DNA from: Nitrososphaerales archaeon
GTDB taxonomy: Archaea > Thermoproteota > Nitrososphaeria > Nitrososphaerales > Gagatemarchaeaceae
Assembly: GCA_030039515.1 (NCBI GenBank)
Contig: JASHVT010000086.1
Location: forward strand, 1-21,127
DNA length: 21,127 nucleotides
Direction: 5' to 3'
Shown in pieces: positions 20,946 to 21,127 of the stretch. Below the pieces are notes generated by a model. It did no database searches, was not told the DNA's origin, and worked only from the letters and a program-made list of their open reading frames with translations. Numbering within the stretch: position 1 is the stretch's first letter; each line of letters starts with the position of its first letter. A program made the translations under genes and the position numbers.

Positions 20946-21127
20946 CTAGCGAGCCATGATGTGCTCTCGATGGTATGCGAGGTTGTGCTTGTCCAGCCTG
21001 TGCCCAGGACTCAACTGCAGACGCTTGTAGAGCCTGATCCCTAACAGGGCGTAGTCGTCCCCGACTCCGAAGGTGCCATATTCGAACATCACGCGGTGGT
21101 TCGGGCAAAGACAGAGCATGTTGTCCA
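20946..21127 (-). CDS. HNH endonuclease, C-terminal fragment (5' part outside window)
   Basis: The minus-strand frame is open from the right window edge to a TAG at 20946-20948, showing 60 residues. It reads DNMLCLCPNHRVMFEYGTFG, then GDDYALLGIRLYKRLQ, and ends LAYHREHIMAR. The N-x-x-x-L-C-P-N-H pattern followed by a short Phe/Tyr-Gly strand matches the last part of an HNH nuclease domain, as in small HNH proteins of restriction or repair type. The N-terminal His and other residues of the active site would lie beyond the window, so activity cannot be judged. It is convergent with the H+-ATPase gene. Its role (defence, mobile element, or chromosomal repair) is open. Confidence 0.8.
   Translation of the reverse strand, partial: DNMLCLCPNHRVMFEYGTFGVGDDYALLGIRLYKRLQLSPGHRLDKHNLAYHREHIMAR

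Noticed and set aside
1..21127. CRISPR array, insertion sequence, integrase or attachment site
   Set aside because: No regularly spaced repeats, transposase motifs or terminal inverted repeats were seen. The short repeats found are all promoter-linked.

Overview
The window reads as a chromosomal segment of a G+C-rich archaeon. The supporting genes are NurA and HerA, a RadB-like RecA-family ATPase, F420-type LLM and PPOX oxidoreductases, several small winged-helix regulators and TrkA/RCK-type channel architecture. Most starts are preceded by a TATA-like A/T patch about 25-31 nt upstream, so many genes look leaderless, and at least five of these starts are TTG. The gene set fits Thermoproteota (Nitrososphaeria-like, not obviously an ammonia oxidiser) better than Euryarchaeota, but this placement is inference. 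No tRNA, rRNA, CRISPR array, insertion sequence or integrase was seen. Genes are densely packed and no gap exceeds about 180 bases.

Left part (1-3310): on the minus strand, a HerA-like protein that has lost its nucleotide-binding motifs is followed with an ATGA overlap by a RadB-like ATPase that runs off the left edge. Next come an F420-type LLM oxidoreductase (minus) and, divergent from it, a tiny two-helix membrane protein. Middle-left (3353-8713): an ABC exporter (ATPase plus permease), a mini winged-helix protein and a two-helix membrane protein, all plus strand. These are followed by a convergent sugar-nucleotidyltransferase, then a minus-strand PPOX/HtrA-protease operon divergent from an HxlR regulator.

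Middle (8739-11106): a membrane-anchored winged-helix regulator and a Ser/Thr-rich exported protein (minus) are divergent from a DUF4349-PKD surface protein (plus). The divergent promoter region carries four alternating AGAAC/GTTCT half-sites that look like an operator. Right-middle (11175-16629): a CoA-binding protein, the convergent NurA-HerA DNA end-processing operon with an enlarged NurA, a VOC/DUF1801 pair and a zinc-ribbon protein. Right (16670-21127): an ArsR-type regulator and an RCK potassium-channel-like protein (minus) are divergent from a P-type H+-ATPase (plus), with a tandem 15-bp repeat between the two TATA boxes. The C-terminal part of an HNH nuclease enters from the right edge.

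Three divergent 'regulator facing effector' units are the recurring theme. The most interesting candidates are the RadB-like/dead-HerA pair, the stand-alone long NurA-HerA pair, the envelope unit with its operator array, and the K+ channel/H+ pump unit with its tandem repeat. All functional statements come from reading motifs by eye; no database search or computation was run.
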